DNA of 64,000 nucleotides from Pedobacter sp. R20-19 (lineage in GTDB: Bacteria > Bacteroidota > Bacteroidia > Sphingobacteriales > Sphingobacteriaceae). The position numbers were made by a program, and so were the translations under genes. Under the pieces are notes generated by a model, which did not search any database, had not been told where the DNA came from, and saw nothing but the letters and a program-made list of their open reading frames with translations. The DNA lies in the NCBI RefSeq assembly GCF_000708265.2, contig NZ_JCKI01000001.1:1-64000 (forward strand), written 5' to 3'. This document shows positions 35,961-45,323 of this stretch, piece after piece (position 1 is the first letter of the stretch; each line of letters opens with the position of its first letter).

Positions 35961-36706
35961 TTGGCAAATTGAATTAATCTTTTAGCTATTCGCTTGGGCA
36001 TAAGCAAAATAGGCGCATTCAGATGATTGATCTTCCAGGCACGTAAAATTTCCAGGTTGCCTTGTACAATGTTTTTAATACTCGCATTGGTGGCACCGCC
36101 CAGCCGCATTTTAACAAAAGTAATATTGAGGTACAAGCTTTTATAATCATAAAGCTTAAAAAGCCGCAACATAAATTCATAGTCAGCGGCCAGGCGCATG
36201 TTTAAATTAAACAAACCTACCCGCTGATAAACAGCCCGCTTAATAAAAAGCGAAGGATGTGGGGGTACATGACCATCTTCAAAAAAGTTAGGATAATAGC
36301 TTTCAGAGGTCCATTTTCGAACCACCTTTTTAAGATCGTCAGATTTAACATAAACCAAATCCCCATAAACAACACTTAAGGCAGGGTCTTTGGTGAAAAA
36401 ATGCATCACCTCACCCAGAACATTAGAGTGAGCATAAACATCATCTGAATTCAAAATTCCAATCACCTCACCGCTGCAAAGCGCAATGCCTTTATTCATC
36501 GCATCGTAAATGCCATGATCAGGTTCAGAAATAACCTGGCTAATAGAGTCGCCATAACTGCGGATAATATCGAGCGTACCATCGGTTGATTTTCCATCAA
36601 TAATAATATATTCAACATCATTATAATATTGACCCAAAACACTATCAATAGCAGTTTTAATAGTTTGGCGATTATTATATACTACTGTGATGATGGAAAT
36701 CTTCAT
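35957..36706 (-). CDS. Glycosyltransferase family 2
   Basis: A compact 249-residue GT-A enzyme with ISIITVVYNNRQTIKTAIDSV at the start, YIIIDGKSTDGTLDII near residue 35, VIGILNSDDVYAH (DXD-type site near 85), and DYEFMLRL (about 180). The pattern resembles WcaA/WcaE-like colanic-acid transferases. It overlaps neighbours by 4 bp on both sides (ATGA), so it is translationally coupled within locus B. Confidence 0.9.
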   Translation of the reverse strand: MKISIITVVYNNRQTIKTAIDSVLGQYYNDVEYIIIDGKSTDGTLDIIRSYGDSISQVISEPDHGIYDAMNKGIALCSGEVIGILNSDDVYAHSNVLGEVMHFFTKDPALSVVYGDLVYVKSDDLKKVVRKWTSESYYPNFFEDGHVPPHPSLFIKRAVYQRVGLFNLNMRLAADYEFMLRLFKLYDYKSLYLNITFVKMRLGGATNASIKNIVQGNLEILRAWKINHLNAPILLMPKRIAKRLIQFAK

Positions 36707-37749
36707 TGTCCTAATTTATGGTATACCTGTACTGTTTCCTGATAACATTTCTCCCAGGAAAAACGACCGGCCTGTTGCTGCCCCTTTGCTTTAAGTGTGG
36801 CTTCATTCCCCTGGATACTAAAAATGGCTTGTTTAAAAGCTTCAAGATGTAGATCATCTACCAAAATACCGGCATTTCCGGCAACTTCTGGAATAGAAGA
36901 TTTCCTCATAGCTACAAAAGGAGTTCCAGTTTTCATTACTTCAAGCAAAGGAATACCAAAACCCTCATACAAAGAAGGATAAATTAGGGCATAAGCCTCA
37001 TTATAGACCTGGTTGAGCTGAACATTGTCTATGTTGGTCAACATGTTCCACCGGCCTGGAAGGTGTTGATTCAATAAACTGGTTTCTGTCGGTGTTAACC
37101 CCGAACCAACAATGCAAAAATCAAAATCAGGAAGTTCACTTAAAAGCGATACAGCAAAATTAAAATTTTTATAATAGGCCCTGGAGCCAATAAAAAGCAG
37201 ATAGGGTCTGGCGTTTGCATGGCGCACCTGTTCTATTGGATAAAAGCTGTCTGATACACCATTATAAATAACAGTGATATTTTCTTCTTTTAAGTAGGGA
37301 TGGAAATGAAGCAAATCACGTTTGGTATGTTCAGACACCACGATTATTTTTTCAGCAGCACGGATGGCTTTATTTTTCTGATGAAGGTGCAGATACCGGC
37401 GCAAACCGCTATAAAACTTTTCATGCACAAAATCATGAATCGTGATCACCTGCCGGGCATTGGGGTTTCGGGTAATGCGATTATAGCTCGAATGAAAAAT
37501 AAATGGAGTTTTCTCCGCTGATAAGGGCAATACTTTAAAACGATCCAATAAAATGTGCCTCCCATTCCTTAACGGAAGCTCTTGATGAGGAAGGTTTAAG
37601 CCAGCACGAGAAATATTTTGATTGGGCCGTTCCGTAAAGGAAATATCATGCTGATCCCGCAATAACCTGGAAATGAGTTCAGTCCAGTAAGTAGAAATGC
37701 CGCCTGCCCTTTGCAAACTATAAATGATATTATCAAAATGTATTTTCAT
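36703..37749 (-). CDS. Glycosyltransferase family 4 (GT-B)
   Basis: A 348-residue protein with YSLQRAGGISTYWTELISRL at the N-terminus, ITIHDFVHEKF and IIVVSEHTKRDLL in the acceptor domain, LLFIGSRAYYKNF near residue 188, and EGFGIPLLEVMKTGTPFVAM from residue 262. These are typical of retaining GT4 transferases in capsule loci. It shares 4-bp overlaps with both neighbours. The donor sugar is not evident. Confidence 0.9.
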   Translation of the reverse strand: MKIHFDNIIYSLQRAGGISTYWTELISRLLRDQHDISFTERPNQNISRAGLNLPHQELPLRNGRHILLDRFKVLPLSAEKTPFIFHSSYNRITRNPNARQVITIHDFVHEKFYSGLRRYLHLHQKNKAIRAAEKIIVVSEHTKRDLLHFHPYLKEENITVIYNGVSDSFYPIEQVRHANARPYLLFIGSRAYYKNFNFAVSLLSELPDFDFCIVGSGLTPTETSLLNQHLPGRWNMLTNIDNVQLNQVYNEAYALIYPSLYEGFGIPLLEVMKTGTPFVAMRKSSIPEVAGNAGILVDDLHLEAFKQAIFSIQGNEATLKAKGQQQAGRFSWEKCYQETVQVYHKLGQ

Positions 37750-38732
37750 AGCGTACGCCCGGCTTTAACATGTGCCATCACCTTTTTCCTGAGTAGATAC
37801 AAGGTGTAAAAATACACCACATTTTTACCCAATCCTATTTTGAAAATCTGATGCTTCCACATAGTTAAAAATAATGCTGGAAAGCTTTTTTGATAGTAGT
37901 GCAGAAAAGCTTGGATCATGTTCAGTTGATCTTCATGCAGTTCACTGCGATAACGGCTAAAGAAAGAATGCACCAGCTTGTAATTATCCACCAGTGGCTT
38001 CAGCATATAATCCGTATCTTTAAAATACCGGTTAAAACGACTCATAAAGCGCATCTTATCTACGTTTCCACTTACATTTTTTTGATGCTGCCGGTATAGA
38101 ATAAGGTTTTCATCAATTAATAGATTCTTTCCGAAAGCAGCAATTACCAGGGCTACATAATAGTCGTGATTAACAGATTCAGTTGGAATGTGCTTAATCT
38201 TCCGAACCGCTGCCCGGTTTAAAATCATCGTACAGCCCCAGGCATAATTCTCATTAATTAATACTTTTAAATTAAGCTGAGGAGGTAAAGGTAAGCGGGC
38301 CGCGATCTTTTGATCCGCTTCATCTATAAAGCTCAGGTTAGAATAGCAAAGCAATGGAAAATCAGCACCATAAATAGATTCATTTTTCAATAAGCCGGCT
38401 AAAGACCGTTCCAGCTTATAATCCAGCCAGATATCATCCTGGTCTGCAAATAAGATATATGGTCTGTTGTTTTCATAAGCCCAGTCAAAAAGAGCAGAAA
38501 AATTACGGCAGGCGGTACCATGTGCCGAGCCATACTGAATATACTTAATGCGTTCATCCTTTTCACTATAGGCTTTAATGATATTTAACGTGTCATCTGT
38601 AGATTGGTCATCACGAATAATCAGTTCCCAATGGGGATAAGTCTGTCTTAAAATGCTGTCCAGCTGTTTATCCAGGTAGGCAGCCCCATTATAGGTTGCC
38701 ATCAGGATCGTTAGTACCAGTTCCTCTTTCAT
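37746..38732 (-). CDS. Glycosyltransferase family 2 (rhamnosyltransferase-like)
   Basis: The ~328-residue protein has LTILMATYNGAAYLDKQLDSIL, LIIRDDQSTDDTLNII and LFADQDDIWL (the QDD metal site), then SVNHDYYVALV. The DQDDIW motif is common in enzymes annotated as alpha-L-rhamnosyltransferases, which would fit the rml genes downstream, but specificity is not provable here. ATG 38732 lies two bases after the polymerase stop; an ATG five codons upstream is possible. Confidence 0.87.
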   Translation of the reverse strand: MKEELVLTILMATYNGAAYLDKQLDSILRQTYPHWELIIRDDQSTDDTLNIIKAYSEKDERIKYIQYGSAHGTACRNFSALFDWAYENNRPYILFADQDDIWLDYKLERSLAGLLKNESIYGADFPLLCYSNLSFIDEADQKIAARLPLPPQLNLKVLINENYAWGCTMILNRAAVRKIKHIPTESVNHDYYVALVIAAFGKNLLIDENLILYRQHQKNVSGNVDKMRFMSRFNRYFKDTDYMLKPLVDNYKLVHSFFSRYRSELHEDQLNMIQAFLHYYQKSFPALFLTMWKHQIFKIGLGKNVVYFYTLYLLRKKVMAHVKAGRTL

Positions 38733-38733
38733 C

Positions 38734-40035
38734 TTACTTAATGGCAAGCCGGTTTACAATAAAAAAGAAAGCCAAAAAAAACATGTGAAAGAAATTGGTA
38801 AAAGAACACATGAAAATACAAAAGATAAATAGAGACCATTCAACAATGTAATATTCACTGTTTTTTGCGATGTAATTCTTAAAAGAATTCATGGATAAAA
38901 ATCCATAAAGAAAATTAAGTGCCACAACACCAAACCACCTGAAATCAAGAAACGGATCAACGATATACGTACCTATTTTAGTGTAAGAGCTATACAATGG
39001 TGGATAAATGGCATTTTTATCAATAGGCAAAACAGTGATAAGAGGTCTGGCAGAATACGCACCATAACTTACATAATCATCCCGCAAGGCGGTACTAACA
39101 ATTTCGTTTCCGGCAGAAAAATTAACGGCCCCATACAAAGAAAGATAAGTTTCGATAATATTGGTTGGCTTGGTAATATCGCCGTAATCCCTTAAAAATT
39201 CATTAACAGACATTTCTTTATCGTCATCAGCCGAGCTTCCCCGCAATTGGCCCAGCACAATAAACAAAACGATACAAGCCGCACCAATAGAAAAGAGTTT
39301 GAACAGTGGAATCGTTTTATAGTAGCTATAGGCGATAAGCATAGAGAAGAAAAACAACACAATAATCTGCCGGCTGAAAAAGTTAAGGATGATAAAAACA
39401 CAAACGAAACTAAGGGCTAAAAACTGCCAGAAACGAATGGTCTTTTTCTTATACAAAATATAGAACATGGCAGGCAATACCGAATTCAACACGATAAAAT
39501 TATGCAAAGGGGTAACGTCATTCTCGTTAATATCCTGGTAAACAGCAGCATTTCCTAAATTCAATACAGGTAAATAACCCAGCTGGCCAACTTCCAGAAT
39601 AAACACCCCTATACCAGCAACAAAAACCAGTAATAAAAAAGCCAGGCTTATCCTCGGGCTTAAAGGTGGCATATAGTTTTTCAAACTAAAAGAAAATGTC
39701 TTCATAGACACCAACCCACCAATAATAAAAAAGGCCACGCTAAAAATCATCATTAAAACAAACTGCCATTCATAGCCCATTTGCCTGTCTGAAAGAATCA
39801 AAAAGGAAAACCCGGCGATATACACGAAAATGCTGTAAATGGTAAAAGGATTAATAATTTGTCCGAAACGGATGATAGAGAAGATCGATAATCCCTCCGC
39901 AATCAACAAGAATGCGCCAAATGGAATCAGTTCTTCTGGGGTACAACCCCAGGAAGCATACCGCACCAGCAGGTACACATCTACAAATACAAGCGCACCA
40001 ATAATCAGGATCAGGATGTAAGGTTTAATGCCCAT
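38734..40035 (-). CDS. O-antigen polymerase-like membrane protein (Wzy-type, locus B)
   Basis: A 433-residue protein with around twelve hydrophobic segments (for example YILILIIGALVFVDVYLLV, ISLAFLLLVFVAGIGVFIL, IIVLFFFSMLIAYSYY) and a long soluble loop in its second half (about 275-355: DYGDITKPTNIIETYLSLYG and following). This fits Wzy-type polymerases. Sequence conservation in this class is low, and the call leans on topology and on the Wzx, Wzz and Wza genes nearby. It resembles the oligosaccharide repeat unit polymerase group. Confidence 0.77.
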   Translation of the reverse strand: MGIKPYILILIIGALVFVDVYLLVRYASWGCTPEELIPFGAFLLIAEGLSIFSIIRFGQIINPFTIYSIFVYIAGFSFLILSDRQMGYEWQFVLMMIFSVAFFIIGGLVSMKTFSFSLKNYMPPLSPRISLAFLLLVFVAGIGVFILEVGQLGYLPVLNLGNAAVYQDINENDVTPLHNFIVLNSVLPAMFYILYKKKTIRFWQFLALSFVCVFIILNFFSRQIIVLFFFSMLIAYSYYKTIPLFKLFSIGAACIVLFIVLGQLRGSSADDDKEMSVNEFLRDYGDITKPTNIIETYLSLYGAVNFSAGNEIVSTALRDDYVSYGAYSARPLITVLPIDKNAIYPPLYSSYTKIGTYIVDPFLDFRWFGVVALNFLYGFLSMNSFKNYIAKNSEYYIVEWSLFIFCIFMCSFTNFFHMFFLAFFFIVNRLAIK

Positions 40036-40977
40036 TTATTTGATTGTTTTATAAATCCTGATACTCAATTTTAAAATTCCTTGTTTTAATAATGGCCATC
40101 CCTGAACAGGATTTTTTGCAAAACTACTGAAAATATAACGGAGACCCTTAGAAACACCAAGTGATCTGACTTCATGAAGGGCCAATAAATCCAGATTGAG
40201 TTGCTTAAGTGCTGCCATTTCTTTGGGATGATGCAAAGCAGAAAGGGCCTGATCCATATAGACTCGAACCACCACTTCGCCTAAAAACATATTTCTTTTA
40301 TTGTTCATGGCACTATTGCCATGAACCCTGATCAATGCTACAGAACGATGATCACCATCGAAAATAAAACGCGGATGAAGCAGGGCAACCTTAAACCACA
40401 ACATCCAGTCTTCGTTATTTTTCAAATGTTGATCAAACTGCCCTGCTGCTACAATCAGTTCCTTTTTCACCAAAGGGCTGTTTATGGTCAATACATTATT
40501 GGTGATTAACCTTTTAAAAAGATTGAAATCATGTAAGGTTTCGGTAGCCAAAAAGCCATCAGGATATTTCTGAACTTCTTTCCGACCCATAGCCTCTTCC
40601 ATAAAAAACACCGATTTAGAAAAGATCAGACCTGCATCAAACTGCTGCGCCATGCCCACCTGAATACTTAATTTATCCTCACTCAATAAATCATCCGCAT
40701 CTAAAAACTGGAGGTAAGCTCCTTTTGCGAGACCAATCCCAATATTTTTGGCCGCTGATGTGCCGCCATTATCCACCGGATGAAAAATGATGCTGTACTG
40801 TGGGTGTGCTGTAATAAACTGCTCCACCACTTCGGCAGTATCATCACTGGAGCCATCATCAACAATGATGCATTCCCAGTGAACATAGCGTTGTTTGATT
40901 ACACTTTCCAGCGTTTCTAAAATCAGATGCCCATAATTGAAAGTGGGTATAATGATACTCACCAAAGGTTTGATCAT
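40036..40977 (-). CDS. Glycosyltransferase family 2
   Basis: Starting at ATG 40977, which overlaps the upstream stop as ATGA, the protein has VSIIIPTFNYGHLILETLESV, CIIVDDGSSDDT, LQFLDADDLL (DXD near residue 93) and NNEDWMLWFKV (ED motif near 185). The start 16 codons upstream would lie inside the preceding gene. It is a normal-length inverting GT-A transferase of locus B. The C-terminal region is variable and may contact the acceptor lipid. Confidence 0.9.
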   Translation of the reverse strand: MIKPLVSIIIPTFNYGHLILETLESVIKQRYVHWECIIVDDGSSDDTAEVVEQFITAHPQYSIIFHPVDNGGTSAAKNIGIGLAKGAYLQFLDADDLLSEDKLSIQVGMAQQFDAGLIFSKSVFFMEEAMGRKEVQKYPDGFLATETLHDFNLFKRLITNNVLTINSPLVKKELIVAAGQFDQHLKNNEDWMLWFKVALLHPRFIFDGDHRSVALIRVHGNSAMNNKRNMFLGEVVVRVYMDQALSALHHPKEMAALKQLNLDLLALHEVRSLGVSKGLRYIFSSFAKNPVQGWPLLKQGILKLSIRIYKTIK

Positions 40978-41951
40978 AAAGCTTCCTGTATTTTTTCTTG
41001 AATCACCTGCCAACGATTTTCCCACTGATGGTGGCGAATCACATGATGATAATTCTGTTCAATCAGGTCATGATAATCTTCATAACGGGCTAAAATATCA
41101 ATGATCTGGTCTCCTGCACGATCCATTTCAATTTCTACGATCGGAGAATATCCAAATAATTCTTCCATATCGGATGGCAAAACACCAACAATCAAACACT
41201 TAGCCGCCATGGCCTGCAAATACCTTAAAGTCATGGAGGAGATGTATTCTGCACGATTTGGATGGGTGATATTAGACGGTACACAGATCACAATTTTAGC
41301 AGCCGCCAATGCCGCTGAAAAACTCGGCTTATCAGGAAAAAGCAATTTCATCTCTGGCTTTCGGTAAACATGATGCTTTCCACTTAATGCCAATGGTCCA
41401 GCGATCTGATCGTGATAGGCATCATACATTCTGCCAAATTCAAGCACATCAATATCTTTCTCACCAAAAGCATTAAAATGATAATCCTGAACCGATAAGG
41501 CTTCAGGAAGCCAGAGCGCCCTGCACTTCACTTTAGGATATTTTTGGTTAAAATTTTTGAGCACCTGTTTAGACGAAAAGAATACATACCGCACGTTGAA
41601 AAAATCCAGAAGGGGAAAAATCCAGCGGTGAAACCTTGGCCAAACATCATACATGTAAACGAAATTTAACTGGGTAGTGAAAGCATAAGGTATCAGTAAC
41701 CTGAAATCACCACTAATCATGGAAACAAAATTTACAGCAGCCTCATCACCAAATTTTAGCCGTATTTTAAATAAAGAGGGATATAAAGTAAGTTTTCTAA
41801 CCAGAAAAGATTTAAACCGGGAGTGTTTAACCATAATCCGCCTGGTATCAAAATTGGAGGGTGCCTGCTCTATTGTACGATATAATTCATCAATACAATC
41901 AAGAAAGTATTCCTCATCATTGGATTGCAACAAGCGAAGTTTTATTCCCAT
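40974..41951 (-). CDS. Glycosyltransferase, CgeB-like/GT-B type
   Basis: The ~325-residue protein begins LRLLQSNDEEYFLDCIDELY and has a C-terminal region with VLEFGRMYDAYHD and SSMTLRYLQAMAAKCLIVGVLPSDMEELFG, resembling the donor domain of CgeB-like glycosyltransferases. The N-terminal half (FVYMYDVWPRFHRWIFPLLDFFNVRYVFFSSKQVL) looks like an acceptor domain. It is more divergent than the other GT4 genes here. ATG 41951 was chosen; an ATG three codons earlier is equally possible. Confidence 0.75.
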   Translation of the reverse strand: MGIKLRLLQSNDEEYFLDCIDELYRTIEQAPSNFDTRRIMVKHSRFKSFLVRKLTLYPSLFKIRLKFGDEAAVNFVSMISGDFRLLIPYAFTTQLNFVYMYDVWPRFHRWIFPLLDFFNVRYVFFSSKQVLKNFNQKYPKVKCRALWLPEALSVQDYHFNAFGEKDIDVLEFGRMYDAYHDQIAGPLALSGKHHVYRKPEMKLLFPDKPSFSAALAAAKIVICVPSNITHPNRAEYISSMTLRYLQAMAAKCLIVGVLPSDMEELFGYSPIVEIEMDRAGDQIIDILARYEDYHDLIEQNYHHVIRHHQWENRWQVIQEKIQEAL

Positions 41952-41982
41952 AGAGTACAAATGTGCAAATTTTTATAAAACT

Positions 41983-42801
41983 TTAGTCTACGTTAATGTG
42001 ATACCCTTGGGCGTTGATGTGTTTTTGCCAGAAACTCAAATTATACTTCCACCAGGCATGGCAGCCAAAGGGCAATTCATGTCCATTCATTTCAAACAAG
42101 ACCTCTGGGTTAACTTCAAAGCTGAATTTAATGGCTTCCTTGATTTCTGGTAATTTAAAATCAGGGAAATTATGAGGAATAACTTCCGACCAGAAAAGAT
42201 CTTCATTAATGATGGGTTGAAAGGGATAACCAGAATAGATATAAACCATTTGGTGTTTAATATAACGGTATAGATTAATGTAAAATGGCCGGTTGGCATC
42301 ATCAAAAGTCCGGGTAAATTTCAGTTTCCTAAACCGGCTCACCACGTCATAACAGTGCCTCACATGTCGAAGACAAAAGCCGCCATTACCTAAACTCACT
42401 AGCGGGCTATCTGGCTGCGCAAAATCATGCCCTTCAAACAAGGGGGCTCCGATATTATCGTATCCCTTTTCACACCATTCCATCAGTTCATCTCTAAACA
42501 CAAAGGCATCCAGCTGATGAATCAGCATAAAATCATAGGTTAAAAAACTGGCATATAAACCATCGTATTTCATTAAACGGTTATATGCCGGAATATCGGT
42601 AAAAAAATGATCCTCAAAAACCTGGTACCTCGCCTGGTGGTTAAGTACATAATAGTGGTGCTGAATAAAGCTTTCCAGACTTTTGGGTACAATAAAATAA
42701 ATATCATGCTTAGCCAGTATCCGGAAACACTGATCCATAGAAATCTGTTCAAATGAACGAATCTGATCTGTATACACAGGAATAACAACACAAGCTTTCA
42801 T
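41983..42801 (-). CDS. DUF5672 family protein, probable glycosyltransferase
   Basis: The ~272-residue protein matches the DUF5672 layout: ACVVIPVYTDQIRSFEQISMDQC at the start, YFIVPKSLE, FLTYDFMLIHQLDAFVFRDELMEWCEKGYDNIGAPLFEG, then VSLGNGGFCLRH. The LDAFVF acidic site and the following GNGG motif suggest a GT-A-like sugar transferase. The family is found in capsule clusters. ATG 42801 is taken because it starts just past the flippase stop (TAGTTATG); an earlier ATG would overlap that gene by 76 bp. Confidence 0.8.
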   Translation of the reverse strand: MKACVVIPVYTDQIRSFEQISMDQCFRILAKHDIYFIVPKSLESFIQHHYYVLNHQARYQVFEDHFFTDIPAYNRLMKYDGLYASFLTYDFMLIHQLDAFVFRDELMEWCEKGYDNIGAPLFEGHDFAQPDSPLVSLGNGGFCLRHVRHCYDVVSRFRKLKFTRTFDDANRPFYINLYRYIKHQMVYIYSGYPFQPIINEDLFWSEVIPHNFPDFKLPEIKEAIKFSFEVNPEVLFEMNGHELPFGCHAWWKYNLSFWQKHINAQGYHINVD

Positions 42802-42803
42802 AA

Positions 42804-44252
42804 CTAAATTTTTTGTAAGAATTTTAAGGGTCCAAAGCCTGCCAATACCTCCAATACATTCTTGTTTTTCCAAACCCATACCTGCATGGCAAGATAAACC
42901 AAACCAGAGAGCAAAACGGTGATGACAACCACCACAATGGGCACAGCACTTATTTTTAACACCAGCATCTTAATTAGAAAAAAAGATGCAGAAGTAACAA
43001 TGGCCTGTAAAGTTTCTAAAATGGGAAATTTAACGCGGAACAGCTTAAACGAGAAGAAGAATAAGAGTAGCGTTACACTAAATTCAGTGGCCAGTGAACT
43101 AATAGCCGCACCATTTTGCTTATAAATTGGAATAAGTAAAAAGTTTAAACCCAGGCTAACAAAAACACCAAATAAGGAGGCATATAGAATTTTTCGTTCT
43201 TGGTGCAGTGGCAGCAAAATCTGATGAGCAAAAATCTGTGCCATACCCACAAACACCACAATGAAACATAAGATTTGTAAGGAGCTTACGGCAGGTAAAT
43301 ATTTTTCACCGGCAAATAAGCGGATAATTTCTGCTGATAAACAATAAGTGCCCATGGCTATAGGGATACTTAAAAATACAACAAAGTTGATGGATCTATT
43401 TAAAAGTAACCTGGCTGTAACCCAGTCTTCGGCTTTGAAAGCAATTGTTAACCTGGGCAATAATACAGCAGATAAAACGCCAATAACAGCTAAAGAAATT
43501 TTACTGATGCGCATAGAGGCAGAATAATAGCCAACATACACATCACTGGTTAAAAAGCCAAGAATGATGGTATCAAAAACCAGGTAGATAGTGGTAATAA
43601 TGCTATTAGAGAAAATAATAAAAAGCGGTTTCAGGTGATGCTTCAGCCTAAGGTCTTTAAAAGAAATGTTAACCAGCTTACTGACAGAATACATATTGGT
43701 AACAGCGGCCAGAACCGTAGCGACGAGGTTTAAGGCATAATAGGTATTCCGGTCAGCAGCAGAATGCACTAAAGCAAATAGCAATACAATGGTAAACAAA
43801 CGGATTACTACCGTTCGGATAGCAATGTATTTAAATTTCTCTATCCCCTGAAAAAACCATTCTGCAATGAAAACATTCCCCAGTAAAATGGCCATGCCAA
43901 TTTGATAAAGCTCAAAATTGGCAAACAACTTATGACTGGATAAGCTGATCACCAATAAAATTCCAATAGATATCAGTGAAGTAACCAGATGAATAAAAAT
44001 AAGTTCAGAATACACTTTTCCAAGTGCAACAGAATCGTTTTTTACTTTCGCAATTTCCCTTACCCCATATAATGGAATACCGAGTGCAGAAAAAATTAGA
44101 AAATAGGTAATAAAGTTATCGGCAAAGTTTACAGCACCCATGCCTTCAGGCCCCAATATACGGGAAGCATAAGGGAAGGTAACCAGCGGAAATAAAATTT
44201 GAGAAACGGATAAGAGTGTATTAAAGACAATATTTTTCTTTAAGCCCGACAT
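42804..44252 (-). CDS. Wzx-type flippase (locus B)
   Basis: A 482-residue protein with about fourteen hydrophobic segments. The conserved N-terminus KNIVFNTLLSVSQILFPLVTFPYASRILGPEGMGAVNFADNF is a textbook Wzx/RfbX start, and the FQGIEKFKYIAIRTVVIRL segment near residue 137 is also characteristic. It exports undecaprenyl-linked units of locus B. It differs clearly from the locus A flippase, so the two loci are not recent duplicates. Confidence 0.93.
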   Translation of the reverse strand: MSGLKKNIVFNTLLSVSQILFPLVTFPYASRILGPEGMGAVNFADNFITYFLIFSALGIPLYGVREIAKVKNDSVALGKVYSELIFIHLVTSLISIGILLVISLSSHKLFANFELYQIGMAILLGNVFIAEWFFQGIEKFKYIAIRTVVIRLFTIVLLFALVHSAADRNTYYALNLVATVLAAVTNMYSVSKLVNISFKDLRLKHHLKPLFIIFSNSIITTIYLVFDTIILGFLTSDVYVGYYSASMRISKISLAVIGVLSAVLLPRLTIAFKAEDWVTARLLLNRSINFVVFLSIPIAMGTYCLSAEIIRLFAGEKYLPAVSSLQILCFIVVFVGMAQIFAHQILLPLHQERKILYASLFGVFVSLGLNFLLIPIYKQNGAAISSLATEFSVTLLLFFFSFKLFRVKFPILETLQAIVTSASFFLIKMLVLKISAVPIVVVVITVLLSGLVYLAMQVWVWKNKNVLEVLAGFGPLKFLQKI

Positions 44253-44255
44253 GCA

Positions 44256-45320
44256 TTATTTAATCATCAATAAAAATCCCCGTCTCACCAATAACAGTAC
44301 CGACATTAAAAATCCGGCCAGAAAAAAACCAGTAACCATACCCTGGGTTTTTGTGGTAGCCAGTTTGGTCAAAGGTAAAACCGGTGCATCGATCATTTGA
44401 ATTAAAGGCATTTCTTTGCGTTGCGATACTTTCGACATCTCCAGATTTTTCACCAGTTCCGTCAGAATTGCCGTATTGGCTTGTGCATCCACCTGTCTCC
44501 GCTGAGAAGGCACTTTCAAGATCTGTCTGGCTGGATTAGGATTGGGATTGGCATCTGTTAAGGAAGCCATACCAGCCAGCGCACCATTTAATTCACGCTT
44601 AACAGAATCTGTTTGATGCTGAAGAATGGCAACGTTCTGCAATGATTTTTTAGTTTTGGTCTGCACATAAAATTCATTTACATTTTTGACAATTTCATCA
44701 TCAAATGCCTTCGAAAATAACTCATCTTTAGAAGTAACCTGAACCTTTAAAATACTCAGTTTTTTATCTGGCTTGGTAACCACCAAATTATTCTTGCCAA
44801 TCTCTTTCACCACTTCACCAAGAATACTATCCTGAGCACGGTTTAACTTTTCATTTTTATTGACCCTAAAATTGATGTTTTTCAAAATAGGATGTTCAGC
44901 CCATTTTGCCTTCAGGTTATTGAATTCAAGATAACGATCGATTAACAACTGCTTTTTCCCGTTAAAATCCGTTTCGGTTAAAAGCGACTTTTGAATCATA
45001 TTTCTTGATTTGTATAATTCAATTAAGTTATCACCCTGAAATACCCCACCATTGCCAGAGGAACCAATCTCTATCCCCACCATTGAGGCCAGTCCGGCCA
45101 TCTGCCCCAGGCTTCCACCTCCGTTGGCATCTTCCAGTGCAAAAGTACTGGCTGCCACATACTTGGGCTTTTTATAAGTGGCATAGAGGTACCCCAATAC
45201 AACGCCGCATAAGCAACCGATCAGGATGATGAACCATTTTGACCGGAGATAAGATAACCACTCATTCGTTTTAATGGCTAATTCCTTCAGTGTAACTTCT
45301 TTATGATTGGTTTCAGACAT
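44256..45320 (-). CDS. Wzz-type chain-length determinant, no kinase domain (locus B)
   Basis: The 354-residue protein has a Wzz domain with helices at about 31-49 (WFIILIGCLCGVVLGYLYA) and near the C-terminus (GMVTGFFLAGFLMSVLLLV), enclosing a periplasmic region with a coiled-coil stretch around residues 210-300. The N-terminal GGGSLGQMAGLASMVG segment resembles the same part of the locus A Wzc. No Walker motifs follow, so it lacks the autokinase. It probably sets modal chain length for the locus B polymer with the Wza upstream (3-bp gap). Confidence 0.9.
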   Translation of the reverse strand: MSETNHKEVTLKELAIKTNEWLSYLRSKWFIILIGCLCGVVLGYLYATYKKPKYVAASTFALEDANGGGSLGQMAGLASMVGIEIGSSGNGGVFQGDNLIELYKSRNMIQKSLLTETDFNGKKQLLIDRYLEFNNLKAKWAEHPILKNINFRVNKNEKLNRAQDSILGEVVKEIGKNNLVVTKPDKKLSILKVQVTSKDELFSKAFDDEIVKNVNEFYVQTKTKKSLQNVAILQHQTDSVKRELNGALAGMASLTDANPNPNPARQILKVPSQRRQVDAQANTAILTELVKNLEMSKVSQRKEMPLIQMIDAPVLPLTKLATTKTQGMVTGFFLAGFLMSVLLLVRRGFLLMIK

Positions 45321-45323
45321 GGC